This document shows, one piece after another, positions 20,643 through 30,540 of a DNA stretch of 30,570 nt. The notes below the pieces were generated by a model. It did no database searches. It was not told the origin of the DNA and saw nothing but the letters and a program-made list of their open reading frames with translations. Source of the stretch: Sphaerosporella brunnea (lineage: Eukaryota; Ascomycota; Pezizomycetes; Pezizales; Pyronemataceae); contig VXIS01000444.1 of NCBI GenBank assembly GCA_008704415.1, positions 1-30,570 on the forward strand, given 5' to 3'. A program made the position numbers and the translations under genes. Position 1 is the first letter of the stretch. Every line of letters begins with the position of its first letter.

Positions 20643-23600
20643 GCCACCGAGTTGCAGCAAAAGATTGGATAAAAGCCATGATGGACGGTTATTACATATT
20701 GCATTGTACTATACCGCCCGCGCTGTGCACGGACCTCGCGGAGTTTGATGCAACAAATCCTGCTCTGTATCTAGGTACGCACGGGAAGATCTGAATCTGC
20801 GGAATGAACCCCCACGTAGATAGATATTCAGGAGCAACTCATTCTTACGGCCAAATATGCATGCATGCGGTGGCCACGTCCGCGGATCGGGGCCCGTTAG
20901 AATCGCAAGAGTGTCTCGGGGCGGAGACGGTGAATCAACCCCAAACTGGGGAGGAAAAAAAAAAAAAAAGAAAGTAAAGTTCTGCGGGCAAGAATAGGCG
21001 TGAGACATTTTGAGAGCGTTGGTGGCTGTGGTTAGGTTGTGATCACTGCATGTCGATATCGTTGCCGAGATCGGGCGCTTCGAACCTGCGGAGGATAGGA
21101 GGCCTGAGATTTGGGGATGGCGGTGAGATCCTGGTGGGGATTGTTGTATGACGAGCACTTGGAAGAGGGTGAGAATGGGTGATGGAGACATGGGAGAGCA
21201 CTCGCTTCGTGGTAGGGAACTCGGTCACCATGACAGTCATTAAATGACCGTCGAGTGACGGCCGGGATGACCCGATTCATTTCATTCCACTTCCCTACTC
21301 TGTGGGTGATTATTGGGATGTTGGAAGGGATCCGCGTCGGTCGAGAGAGAGGGCGCCAGGCTAGCTTCGAATGACAACTCATGATTACAGCTTTCCAGTT
21401 AGTCTGTCCTGCTTTTTGTACTTTACATGTAAGTCTCGCTGGGCGAAAGCAACTATAGCGATAAGCACCGGTAAGATTGGCAGTAGAAATAAAAGCAATA
21501 CCCTGATTGAGTTGTCGGCGTCCAAATCGCAAAAAATTTCGCCTGACGTCTCGAGATGTCCGTCACTAAGCTTGAATGTACATGCACATACAAACGTTAG
21601 GGCAGCTCTTTGGGCACTGCCCGGGCTTTTTGGGCCAGCTATTGGGAATACTAGGCCCCATACAAAAAGTGACGTGACAACGCCTTCATTTTACGAATCC
21701 AGCTCCTCACTCCACCACAACGCCCGGTTTTTCACAATGTCACCATAATTATTGAAATTCTATGGATTTATCTATCGTTTCAAAGTCCAACCAAGATTTT
21801 CCATGGTCTTGTGGTGGTGTTATGATTGCTTGAATATGAGGTTTAGGCGAAACTTTTTGTCCTGGTATCTCCACTGTGGTCAAAGCCTGCCGAAGTGCTT
21901 TCTACATACAGATCTAACACTGCTAGCCAGGAAGTCGGAGGCCTCTAAGCTAAAGATCGTCACTACTAATATCACACACCCATGCCTAAAAAACCAAAAG
22001 CGACGGTTTGTGACGCCCATCTCCGGCTTTCAGTCCGCTAACTTGGCGATCATACAATCGCCAGACGAGTGCTGATCCGTGAAGCCATCGGACATTTGGT
22101 CGGGTCGGATCGGCCATTCGGCATTCGACCCCTCCCTCGTATCTATGGTGAAGCAGTCCGGTTAACGCTCGGAAACGTCCCCGCAAACCCGCTACCCCCC
22201 CCCCCCCCCGGGTTGATTGACGGGAGTCACGACACTGTGATGTCCGATAGCCGTCTTCCGATTGATCTCGGGAGGACCCGTGGCTGAGTTTCTGTGCCAC
22301 AGATCCACCGATGTAACTGACCCGCGTGTTTTCCGCCGACAGGAACGGGTGTTGATGCAATTCTCTATCCGTGGGGACTGATAGGTGGATGCTATAAAAT
22401 GTTTCTGGCAGCAACCGGCTTTTCTTAGGGATCGCTCTTTGCGCCATATAGATCGGTAATACGACACGAGTGCGAACTGGTTTACGGCAGAAGGAGAGTC
22501 ACATACCTCATACCCACAATATTACAATAGAGTCGGGCGAATTCCAATCTTAACCATCAGTCCGAACTAGAACAGGTCCCGAGCTTTGTCCCGACTCCCG
22601 AGAGGATTTAGCCTAGAAAGACGCACCAGGATCATTATCCGTAAAACGAGTGCTCGCACATACCCATCCCTTGGTTTGTGATGCGGTGCGAGCCGTAGTG
22701 TTGCCAAACCAATCAGCCCAAACAAATCGTCTCCATATGTAGATAATCAGTCCAACCCCCCCAAGAGTTGCTGGCTGTACGAGTATGTCTGCTTGCAGCC
22801 AATCTAGGCCACCCGTAGCTATGTATTGACGACGATGCTGTTACTGCAGGCATGCGCCCCACATCTCCACATCTCCACAATCGTCAGCTTCGTGCCCCCC
22901 GCCCCCCGGCCCCCGGAGTATTCAACTCCGGATTCTGCACTCCGCAATATCAGCTATCGTAAAACAGAATTATAGCGGTGTGATGCGAATGATCCGACCT
23001 ATCTGTCTACCGGAAAACCCCACCTCTGGGGATACCACAGCTGGATTGGAATTGGACAGTCAGTTTCTTTGGGTCTGGCCTGGACAGTTATTTATGCGTG
23101 CGCGGAGCTCTACAAAAAAAAAAAAAAAAACGGAATCGGTGGTCGTTGATGAGATATAGAGTATTGTGCAGCAGCAATCATCGGCCCAACTGAATAACAT
23201 AAAAACAAAGGCGCACACCCACCACACAGCAAAAGGCATTTTCCTACAGTCTGCCAGCGAAAGAAAAAAAAAGCCAATCCTCAACCGAGGAATCACAATA
23301 GCCGCCAAGTGTGCCGCATACTGCGCGGCAAGTTTCTTGTATAATACACGAAAGTGACGTGAACGAATGGCTGCTGCTGCATAGTATGGTGGTCATAGCC
23401 CAAGAAAAGACGGGCCACCGCTCGTTGTATGTACGATTCGCGAATGCCCCACATCTCTCCCCCCGCATTCCTCCGTGTTAACGTTTCTCCGGTTAGACAC
23501 GCCGATAGGTTTGATCGTGTTGGGCGTATCGGTGCTGTAGAATATTGCGTTCACTGCCGGGAAGCCGGGAGAGTGACTGGAGTTTACGAGGGCCGAAGGC

Positions 23601-23674
23601 GACAACTGCAGTTTTGAACCTCGGCCGCGGTTGAAAAGTTCGAGTGCACAAGCATTCATGCCGAGCATATAGCG
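20643..23674. other. Intergenic with A15, C15 and A17 runs
   Basis: No gene is supported. Minus-strand ORFs at 20709-21532 and 21986-22447 are long but unrecognisable; part of the latter is a Gly run made by a C15 tract (22195-22209). Other tracts are A15 (20955-20969) and A17 (23114-23130). The minus frame 23393-23668 looks protein-like and may be a 3' exon of the next gene candidate. Confidence 0.45.
22195..22209. repeat. C15 homopolymer tract
   Basis: Fifteen consecutive C followed by GGG; a likely site of length variation and sequencing error. Confidence 0.9.
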
Positions 23675-23979
23675 TCACTGGGTATCACTCGGTGTCAAAC
23701 CCCACAGGACGTCTGATGGGCAGCCAAGACTTCCAAACACTACAAAGATACTCGACGCAACGTTGCCTGCCAGCACAAATACGACCTTGCCTCCATCTTC
23801 AATGTGCTGGATCCGGGCACCGAAGGCGATGACTTCGTGCTGCTCGGCCAGAAGCTGGGCGGTTGTCTGACCGACGGCCTAAGATCGGGGTCAATCAACG
23901 AGGCTTCCAGCAGCAAGTAGGGCGTGAATGGAATCCACGGTACGAGGGACGCGGTCGCACTGGCGGGTATGCGAGACAT
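23675..23979 (-). CDS. Candidate two-exon small protein (79 aa), unknown family
   Basis: Exon 1 (23944-23979) encodes MSRIPASATASL from an ATG at 23977-23979. A phase-0 intron, 23879-23943 (65 nt, GTACCG...CTTAG), is followed by exon 2 (23675-23878), which reads AVGQTTAQLLAEQHEVIAFG, then GARIQHIEDGGKVVFVLAGN and a hydrophobic stretch, to TGA 23675-23677. The frame arithmetic fits and the exon reads like a conserved core, but I do not recognise the family. A GTATCT donor at 23751 could instead end exon 2 early and continue into a frame ending at 23493, and the same frame reopens at 23393-23668, so the C terminus is uncertain. Confidence 0.4.
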
Positions 23980-24058
23980 AGTGCGGTGTGTGGAGTAGGG
24001 AGAGGCGCAGCGGAAAGAGTGCCTCTGATCTTAGCTAACGAGGGCAACACCAGCCAGC

Positions 24059-24777
24059 TTAGGCGGCAAGTTGTTGTTTGGTCCCTAACCCCTGTTGTCG
24101 CTGCTGTGTTTCTTCAAAAGCTGGGCTGCGCTTGTGATAAGGATCCTCACGGTCATTAGATTGGAGAAAGTAAACAGGGGGTGTGGAAGCCATAGGAACC
24201 TTAAAAGTTATTGCTTTTGGAGTGTTTTCCTCGGAGCAAGACGGAACCTCCGTTTGGCCGTTCGACCAGCCGCGGGAGACCATGTTTCTGGAACCAGGAG
24301 GGCCATCTACGTATTAGATCTTTTTTGGCAGGCGCGTTACGTATATACGTACTGCCTGGCACATGCGGAGAATGGGGGAGAGGAGGTTGGGGAGGGATTG
24401 GCCGGGGGCCCGTTCTCGGGGGTGCACCGTGCGAAAGCGGGGTGTGGGGTTAAGCTTTTTTTGTCTTTTTGTGGAGGGGACTCCCTCCTGCCTTCCCCTC
24501 TTCCGACGGAAAAAAAAGCAAAAGCCTGGGAGTTCTTCCGGCGTGGTGTAACGAACGCGGCCCGGAGTTCGGCAATTGCGTCGCTTGTCCGGCGCGGGTG
24601 GATCAACGTTTTTCCTTGGAGAAGAAGCTGCCGCAGTGGGAGTTTTGTTGCCATGCCTTTTCTTTTCTCCTGTCCCCCGCAATCCGCACACGCAATTCGG
24701 CGAATGGATGTTGCGCGGATCGAGGCGATTGGTGAGGAATCGATGGCTGGCCGCCCGCCCATTTGCTCTGCAGTCAT
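24059..24777 (-). CDS. Candidate two-exon protein (about 217 aa), unknown family
   Basis: Exon 1 (24353-24777) starts at an ATG at 24775-24777 and reads MTAEQMGGRPAIDSSPIASI, then a basic region and a Pro/Ser-rich end (NPSPTSSPPFSACAR). The donor GTACGT at 24352 is a full consensus. With acceptor CCAG ending at 24288 the 65-nt intron contains a CTAAT branch site and joins in frame to exon 2 (24059-24287), which includes EVPSCSEENTPKAITFKVPM and ends in a Gln-rich tail (QQRQQGLGTKQQLAA). The product looks largely disordered. A 231-codon frame runs on the opposite strand over the same bases, and either could be chance. It lies 80 bp upstream of the minus-strand candidate at 23675-23979, same orientation. 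Confidence 0.33.
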
Positions 24778-26166
24778 CGGTAGGTCATAACTATAGACCT
24801 ATATTCTTCCCCGCAACGCGCGCGGGTGAGCGGCTCGTCTGTCACCGGCTGAACTCACCGCAGCCCTACCTTCTTCAAGCTACTTCGGAATGCGGCTGCT
24901 CTAGATTTCCGAGCGATGCCTTTGGCGGGCTCTACATGTCATGCGCTGAGGATCCACCGGTGGATACCCCACATTGCGGTTATGTCTTACTGCACAGTTT
25001 TTCCGGTGCAGCAGCGAACAGATCTGTATCTATCAAGGGACAGATATGACATGACTTTCCACGATTTTACAGGTTCTGTCTCACCATCTGTTCTTGGTCA
25101 CTAAGTATGCCATCGGGGAACAATATACCATCGATCATCATTCGTGCACCTGAAGCCGACAAGGCATGTCAGAGGAAAGCAACACAACCGAAAGATGCAG
25201 CTACAAAGCCTCTGGCAACGGTCTGCAGCTAGGAGCCACACGCCTTGCCGAAGAAATGAGGATTTTCGCTGTAGCGGAGAGGCTTGGGGGGGTACATTGT
25301 TTGCTCAGTCGATTTCTTTTGGAGGGAACAACAACGCGGCGGCACCGCGTACCGGAGGAACTATGATATCATTTGCTGCAAGCCGGGTCCCTTGAAAGTT
25401 TGAACCCACACTGCTTTTCTTGCCCTTGCCCGCCCCGGCAAGAGCGACTTGAACCGGCGAGGTGAGCGCGGATCTGCGTTTTGCTTTGGAAGACTTACAT
25501 CAACGCAACTTTCGCGGCCATGCGCTCTTCGGAGTTGAACGAAAGGCTTGGATGCTCTCACCCCCGCCACCCCCCTCCTCCCCCGCGGGCTCTGAAACCC
25601 CGGAGGCTGGAAGCTGAGCTCGGCTTCCGCTGGTCTTCGCAGTTGCCCACAAATCTCTCCCACCGGTCGCACGTCATGAGTGGCCGAGGTTACCTGCAGC
25701 TTGGCAACCGTTGTCATCAAGTCGATCCGCGGAGAGGTTGCCTGGAATGGGTTGCACATCCTTGAAGCGGGAAAATCTATCATCTATGTATGTGGGAGGG
25801 CGCATGTGAGGAGCGCAGAATAAAAAACAATTCGCTGGAAAGGAACATCTTCGGAGACGAAGTATGTAGAGTAGAGCAGAGATAAGAAACGTCTCGGAAG
25901 TACGTAGCACATGTATTTGTGTAGCCTCGGAGCAAGTGAAAGTCAACTTCTCATCATACGCACGCAACTTGCCGCTCCCAGGGCCACGATATCTGGGGTA
26001 TTCGAACTGCAGCTACATGTACCTACCTACCTATGCACGCGGGCTACGGGGTACGTCTCATGCTCGGCCTTTTGCCCGACCAGGGATTTTTCTCGGACCC
26101 TATCGGTAGCATTGGCCTGTGGGTCCTGGACGCAATGGGGGATCTGCACTGCAGCCCTCGGAAAAC
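24778..26166. other. Intergenic, upstream region of the sugar transporter
   Basis: ORFs at 25144-25395 (+) and 25361-25967 (-) have some protein-like character and GTAAGT or GTAACC donor-like sites, but no consistent exon chain or family could be built. Short CTAC/CTAC repeats occur at about 26021-26033. Confidence 0.45.
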
Positions 26167-26167
26167 A

Positions 26168-26174
26168 TATAAAT
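26168..26174 (+). promoter_or_regulatory. TATA box of the sugar transporter gene
   Basis: TATAAAT lies 118 nt before the ATG at 26286, a usual spacing for a fungal gene with a leader of about 80 nt. Confidence 0.4.
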
Positions 26175-26285
26175 GTTCCCTGGACTTCCCGTCGGAGGGT
26201 TCTTAGGTCTCCCATCGCCTTGCAAAGAAGCTGAGAATACTACCAGACGGGCCGCGGGCAGTTTTTGTATCCCAAAGAAATCAAG

Positions 26286-28234
26286 ATGGCTCCCTACCTT
26301 GGACTACGAGGCAAACCCCTCGGATACTTTCTCTCCGCCATATGCACAACATGTTTGTTGATTACCTCGTCTTTTCCACTGCGCCTTGCACTGCTAACTC
26401 TGAGACTTTGAAGGTTTCCTGCTTTTTGGTTTTGATCAGGGAGTCATGTCCGGCCTGATCACAGCACCCGAATTCAACAAGACGATACCGGAAACTGATG
26501 GCGACCCGACGATGCAAGGTCTGGTTACGGCCATCTACGAAGTTGGATGTCTTGCTGGTGCTGTGCTGGTGCTATTCATTGGAGAAAAGATTGGACGAAG
26601 AAAGTCAATCATGATGGGTGCCTTTATCATGGTCTTTGGAGTTCTCATTCAGGTCACTACATTCCTTGGCCACCAACCGTTGGCACAGTTTATTATTGGT
26701 CGTGTCGTAATGGGTGTTGGTAACGGTGAGGACTCCTCCTGCTGAGGCTCTAGCAATGAATTTTACGAATTGACAATATTTTTTTTAGGGATGAACACCA
26801 GCAGTGTACCTGCGTACCAGGCTGAGACTGCCCACTCCAGACATCGCGGTATCCTTATTTGCATCCAGGGTGGCTCCATCGCCTTTGGCACCCTGATCGC
26901 CTACTGGTTCGCCGACCGTGCTTCAAAGTAGACCTTAGCTAACCGCAACAGGTTGAACTACGGTGTCTCATTCACGGGCACAGACATGGTGTGGCGTTTC
27001 CCCATCTCTTTCCAGCTGATCTTCGCGATAATCATCGTGGGCGGGATGGCGGTGCTCCCGGAGTCTCCGCGTTGGCTCCTTGCGCGCGACCGCGACGAAG
27101 AAGGAACCCGGGTCATCGCGGCGCTCTTCGACGAGCCCGAAAACTCACCCGCCGTGCAGCTCGAGAAGCGGGTCATTATGGACTCGATGCTTGCCGCTGG
27201 GCAGATCGGCGCCAAGGCCAAGTTCAGCGATCTCGTCACCCGTGGAAAGACCCAGCACTTGCGCCGTGTCATCATTGGATCCTCCTCGCAGATCATGCAG
27301 CAGATTGGTGGTTGCAACGTAGGTTTTTTGTTTTTCTCTAGCCCTTTGGGTGGGGGGGGGGGGCTAAACCAAATCACAGGCTATCATCTACTACTTCCCC
27401 ATCCTGATGGAGAGATCCCTTCACCAGGACCGCAACATGTCTTTGATTCTCGGAGGCGTCAACATGATCGTTTACAGTATCTTCGCTACTTTCTCCTGGT
27501 TCGTGATTGAGAAGATGGGACGGCGTAAGCTGTTCTTTGTAGGTACCATCGGCCAGATGATCAGCATGACCATCACCTTCGCCTGTCTGATCCCGGGCAC
27601 CGCGTCGGCGGCCAAAGGCGCCGCCGTGGGCTTTTTCCTCTACATCGCCACATTCGGGGCCACCTGGTTACCACTCCCCTGGCTGTACCCAGCTGAAATC
27701 AACCCTCTCCGAAGTAAGTCAGCCATTCCTCCCATTTATTTTAGCGGGTAAATAATCTAACGCTTCCGCCCAAACAGCCCGTGGACAAGCCAACGCCGTC
27801 AGCACTGTCAACAACTGGCTCTTCAACTTCTTGGTCGTGATGGTCACGCCCATCATGGTCGACCGCATCGGCTGGGCCACATACCTAGTGTTTGCGCTAA
27901 TCAACGCCTCGTTCCTACCCTTCATCTACTTCTTTTTCCCGGAGACCAAGGTTTGCCCCCCCGCCCCCCCGTCCTTCCACTCTGACACAACTAATCACCC
28001 GCGCAGAACCGCTCGCTGGAAGAACTCGACATCGTCTTCGCGAAGGGCTACGTCGAGGGCATCAGCTACGTGCGCGCCGCCCAGGAGCTGCCGCTGCTCA
28101 CCCAGGCGCAGGTCGAAGAGCATGTTGCGCGATATGGGCTTACGGAAGAGATTGGCAGCGCCGCTGAGAAGGGCGCGGTAGCTTCGAGCATTGAGGATGC
28201 TCGGAGTAAGGAGACTGAGACTGAGACCGAGTAA
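26286..28234 (+). CDS. MFS sugar transporter (sugar porter family), 532 aa, seven exons
   Basis: Plasma-membrane sugar porter of the major facilitator superfamily, probably proton-coupled; the substrate cannot be told. Exons are 26286-26352, 26414-26725, 26789-26906, 26952-27318, 27380-27713, 27778-27950 and 28007-28234, total 1599 nt, in frame. The N terminus MAPYLGLRGKPLGYFLSAIC leads into FLLFGFDQGVMSGL in the first helix. Family motifs are all present: GRRKS after helix 2 (residues 83-87), GRVVMGVGNG (118-127), PESPRWL (202-208), QQIGGCN then AIIYYFPIL (282-297), GRRK again (335-338), PAEINPLRTRG (about 393-402) and PETKNRSLEELD (454-465). The size equals the family norm and twelve membrane segments are expected. 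All introns have GT...AG and the gene appears intact. The C-terminal tail is acidic (SKETETETE). Confidence 0.93.
26353..26413 (+). other. Intron 1 of the sugar transporter
   Basis: Donor GTTTGT, branch CTAAC at 26394-26398, acceptor GAAG; 61 nt, phase 1. The junction reads ICTTCFLLFGFDQG, as expected for the first membrane helix. Confidence 0.8.
26726..26788 (+). other. Intron 2 of the sugar transporter
   Basis: Donor GTGAGG, T-rich acceptor TTTTTTAG; 63 nt, phase 1, containing in-frame stops. Joins GVGN to GMNTSSVPAYQAETA, a conserved stretch. Confidence 0.85.
26907..26951 (+). other. Intron 3 of the sugar transporter
   Basis: Donor GTTCGC, branch CTAAC, acceptor ACAG; 45 nt, phase 2. It contains an in-frame TAG. 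The junction restores AYWLNYGVSF, the usual sequence here. Confidence 0.75.
27319..27379 (+). other. Intron 4 of the sugar transporter, with a G12 run
   Basis: Donor GTAGGT, branch CTAAA, acceptor ACAG; 61 nt, phase 0. It holds twelve consecutive G (27352-27363), unusual for a fungal intron. Joins QQIGGCN to AIIYYFPIL. Confidence 0.85.
27714..27777 (+). other. Intron 5 of the sugar transporter
   Basis: Donor GTAAGT, branch CTAAC, acceptor ACAG; 64 nt, phase 1. Joins PAEINPLR to TRGQANAVS. Confidence 0.85.
27951..28006 (+). other. Intron 6 of the sugar transporter
   Basis: Donor GTTTGC, branch CTAAT, acceptor GCAG; 56 nt, C-rich, phase 0. Joins FFPETK to NRSLEELD, the end-of-domain motif of sugar porters. 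Confidence 0.85.
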
Positions 28235-28286
28235 ACCCCTCGCGCTCGAGCTTTTCTTCTCCAGCGAAAAAAACAAAAACAAAAAA

Positions 28287-28292
28287 AATAAA
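28287..28292 (+). terminator. Polyadenylation signal of the sugar transporter
   Basis: AATAAA lies 53 nt after the stop codon in an A-rich context, the right place for a fungal 3' end. Confidence 0.5.
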
Positions 28293-29129
28293 AGGGAAAT
28301 GAAACATTCTCGCCCGTGTGGGCTGAGGGATGTTTAATGACGATATGACAAACACAGCTAGCTAGCTGGGCTGGGTTGTATGGCATGTGTGGGGGAACTG
28401 GTTTCCACGCACGCATGGGTACGTAGAGTAGATGAGATGTCGTTTATGATTTGAGCGGAAAAGGGAAAAGCGCAGTAGATTAATCTATTCTATTATTCTG
28501 TTATGCAAATGATTGCGTATGAGAAAGCCTTCCATTATCAACGCCGTGTCACCCAATTGCAAGGCATGTACCACTCTAGTACTTGTACAGTAGAGTAGTA
28601 CAAAGCAAGGCACAACACAATAGGTGCATCTGCGAAAAACCGCGTGTGCTCATACCTCGGCATGGCAGCTACAGGAGCATACCGTTTCTAATTTCAATTT
28701 CGATTTTCGTATGCCAGAAGCCGGCGAGGTCAAGTGGGCAGCCGGTTATGCTGACGGATGGGTTCAGAAACCCTGGATGTCACTCGCAGCTTTTTGCAGA
28801 TCTGGGACTACCGATCATGAGTGATGCTTTGTGACCAAGCCGTATCTCATAGGCCTTGTGAGAGAAACAAGATGGTGGGGATTATAGGGATTATAGGCCT
28901 TCTTATGCAGCTCTGTCTCCCCACCGCACTGGAAGTCATCTGATCATTTCGTGGGATGATATCCTCCATTCAGTCTAGTCCTTCCGGATATCCGGCAATT
29001 ACCCGGTTTCCTCAGCTCATGTCTCCTTCATGATATATCCCTTTTATCGGTGGCTTGGCACTCCAAACTCCAGACCCGGGTTTATGGGAGATCGAGTGAC
29101 GCCCAGTGAGTCGTCCCAACCTGCGCCTG
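28293..29129. other. Intergenic, no supported gene
   Basis: 3' flank of the transporter and then mixed sequence. A short direct repeat of GGGATTATAG occurs at about 28878-28898. No coding feature was recognised. Confidence 0.55.
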
Positions 29130-29590
29130 CAACAACCTACCACCCGCCGCTCCCCATACTTCGCCCACAACCCCGCCGCTCCCCAAGCTACGCCCACCAC
29201 CCCACCACCCCGCCGCTCCCCAAGCATACCGCTGCCCGGTTTGTCCCCCTTGCAGAACACAAAGGAAAAATAGCTAATGAAACAAAGCAGGCTGCAACCT
29301 GAAGTTTCCGGACCCTCCCCTCCTGCAGAGTGTGGCTACTGCTCGAGGATCAGTTGTGGCTTCTCACTATCACCTCACCCCGCCGCTCCCCAAACCACAC
29401 CCACTACCCCGCCGCTCCCCAAACCACACCCACTACCCCGCCGCTCCCCAAACCACGTCTACCACCCCGCTGCTCCCCAAACTAAGCATACCGCTGCCCG
29501 GTTTGTCCCCCTTGCAGTACACAAAAGAAATATAGCTAACGAAACAAAGTAGGCTGCAACCTGAAGTTTCCGGACCCTCCCCTCTGGTAA
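29130..29590 (+). repeat. Duplicated 261-bp unit with a 29-bp C-rich minisatellite
   Basis: CCCGCCGCTCCCCAA recurs seven times in two groups (29152-29225 and 29373-29480), spaced about 29 bp in the regular part. Each group is followed by the same roughly 100-bp block, at 29222-29322 and again at 29483-29584, starting AGCATACCGCTGCCCGGTTT and ending GGACCCTCCCCTC. The offset of 261 bp shows a tandem duplication of the whole unit with some divergence. A third, shorter relative of the block lies at 30421-30465. Confidence 0.85.
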
Positions 29591-29715
29591 TAACAACGGT
29601 ATCCGAAAGGAAGACAGGCTTACCTCCCGAGTTGAAACTTGGTATGTTCTTGACTGTTCTTGACTGACATTCTACCCCCTCGCTGTGAGGGTTATCCAAA
29701 AGGAAAACAGGCGTT
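29591..29715. other. Spacer between two repeat blocks
   Basis: 125 bp with a small direct repeat, TTCTTGACTG twice at 29647-29667. No other feature. Confidence 0.5.
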
Positions 29716-29916
29716 ATGGGTTTCCGAGGGCTTTTACTATTTGTGTGTTTCCGAGGGCGAGGGCTTTTACTATTTGTGGGTTTCCGAGGGCTTTTACTAT
29801 TTGTGGGTTTCCGAGAGCTTTTACTATTTGTGGGTTTCCGAGGGCTTTTACTATTTGTGTGTTTCCGAGGGCAAGGGCTTTTACTATTTGTGGGTTTCCG
29901 AGGGCTTTTACTATTT
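29716..29916. repeat. 27/33-bp minisatellite, seven units
   Basis: Seven tandem units share TTTCCGAGGGCTTTTACTA. Five are 27 bp and two (second and sixth) are 33 bp through an additional GAGGGC/AAGGGC hexamer. All unit lengths are multiples of three and no unit creates a stop in five of the six frames, so long repeat-encoded frames appear, including one on the minus strand repeating SPRKPTNSK. No start, promoter or flanking exon supports translation. Confidence 0.9.
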
Positions 29917-30390
29917 CTTCTGAGCTGATCGCATTTGGTTGTTGACACCGCAGTTTTGGGCCTTCTTTGGGAGGAGTCTCATTCCTATGAATCAACCACT
30001 CGCTAGAGTTGGTTTAACGATTCTAGAATGATCTCAAACTGGGGTAATTGAGGGGCTGTCTTCGGATGGTAAGAGGGTTGTCGCATCATAATTATGGTGT
30101 TAATGCTCCGCAGCTAAGGTCAGTCTCGATGTCTGCAATGACGGTAATCTACTGGGTTGTTTTCTCTTCCTTCGGGAGGAGTTTTCTGTCCCTAGATACT
30201 TCGGTCCTAAAATCAGAAATCTCGTGTTCTGGTCGCTGACGAGAAAATAAGATTTCTGGTGAATGGAAGTCTGTGGTAAAGCACACTACCAACCAATAAG
30301 TTAGATTAAAAGAACGCGACACAGATTTGGGGGGCTTAGAGCGTGAAGCGTAGACGGAGTTGTGGCAGCAAGAGCGTACACAAAACATAG
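29917..30390. other. Intergenic, no supported gene
   Basis: Mixed sequence between two repeats. Short ORFs at 30048-30239 and 30149-30388 show no recognisable family. Confidence 0.5.
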
Positions 30391-30540
30391 AGACTTGGCA
30401 CAGGACTCGGCGTAAGACTCAGAATACAAATGAAATTTAGCTAACAAAATAAAGCAGGCTGAAACTCCACGCTCGAAACCCCCGAACTTATGTCCCAGTC
30501 CCACGCCAAGTCCTGCGACAAGTCCTACGCCGATTCCAAG
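30391..30540. repeat. Imperfect inverted repeat of a 12-bp periodic motif
   Basis: The plus strand at 30392-30420 reads GACTTGGCACAGGACTCGGC and on. The minus strand of about 30490-30530 reads a close variant (GGACTTGTCGCAGGACTTGG). Each arm is itself made of 12-bp near repeats. Read on the minus strand, the right arm gives a Gly-Leu-Gly-Val repeat in an 88-codon frame (30301-30567) that reaches almost to the window edge. Between the arms lies a copy of the GCAGGCTG-containing block seen at 29.26 and 29.52 kb. Confidence 0.55.

Noticed and set aside
21986..22447. 153-codon minus-strand ORF
   Set aside because: Its Gly run comes from a C15 homopolymer and no family feature supports it.
25361..25967. 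Minus-strand frames with GTAAGT and GTAACC donor-like sites, including one reading VALAGAGKGKKSS
   Set aside because: A first impression of a ribosomal protein start did not hold, and no consistent chain of exons could be built.
29660..29948. Repeat-encoded ORFs on both strands
   Set aside because: They follow from the 27-bp unit lacking stops; no start or flanking exon supports them as genes. Kept only as an observation.
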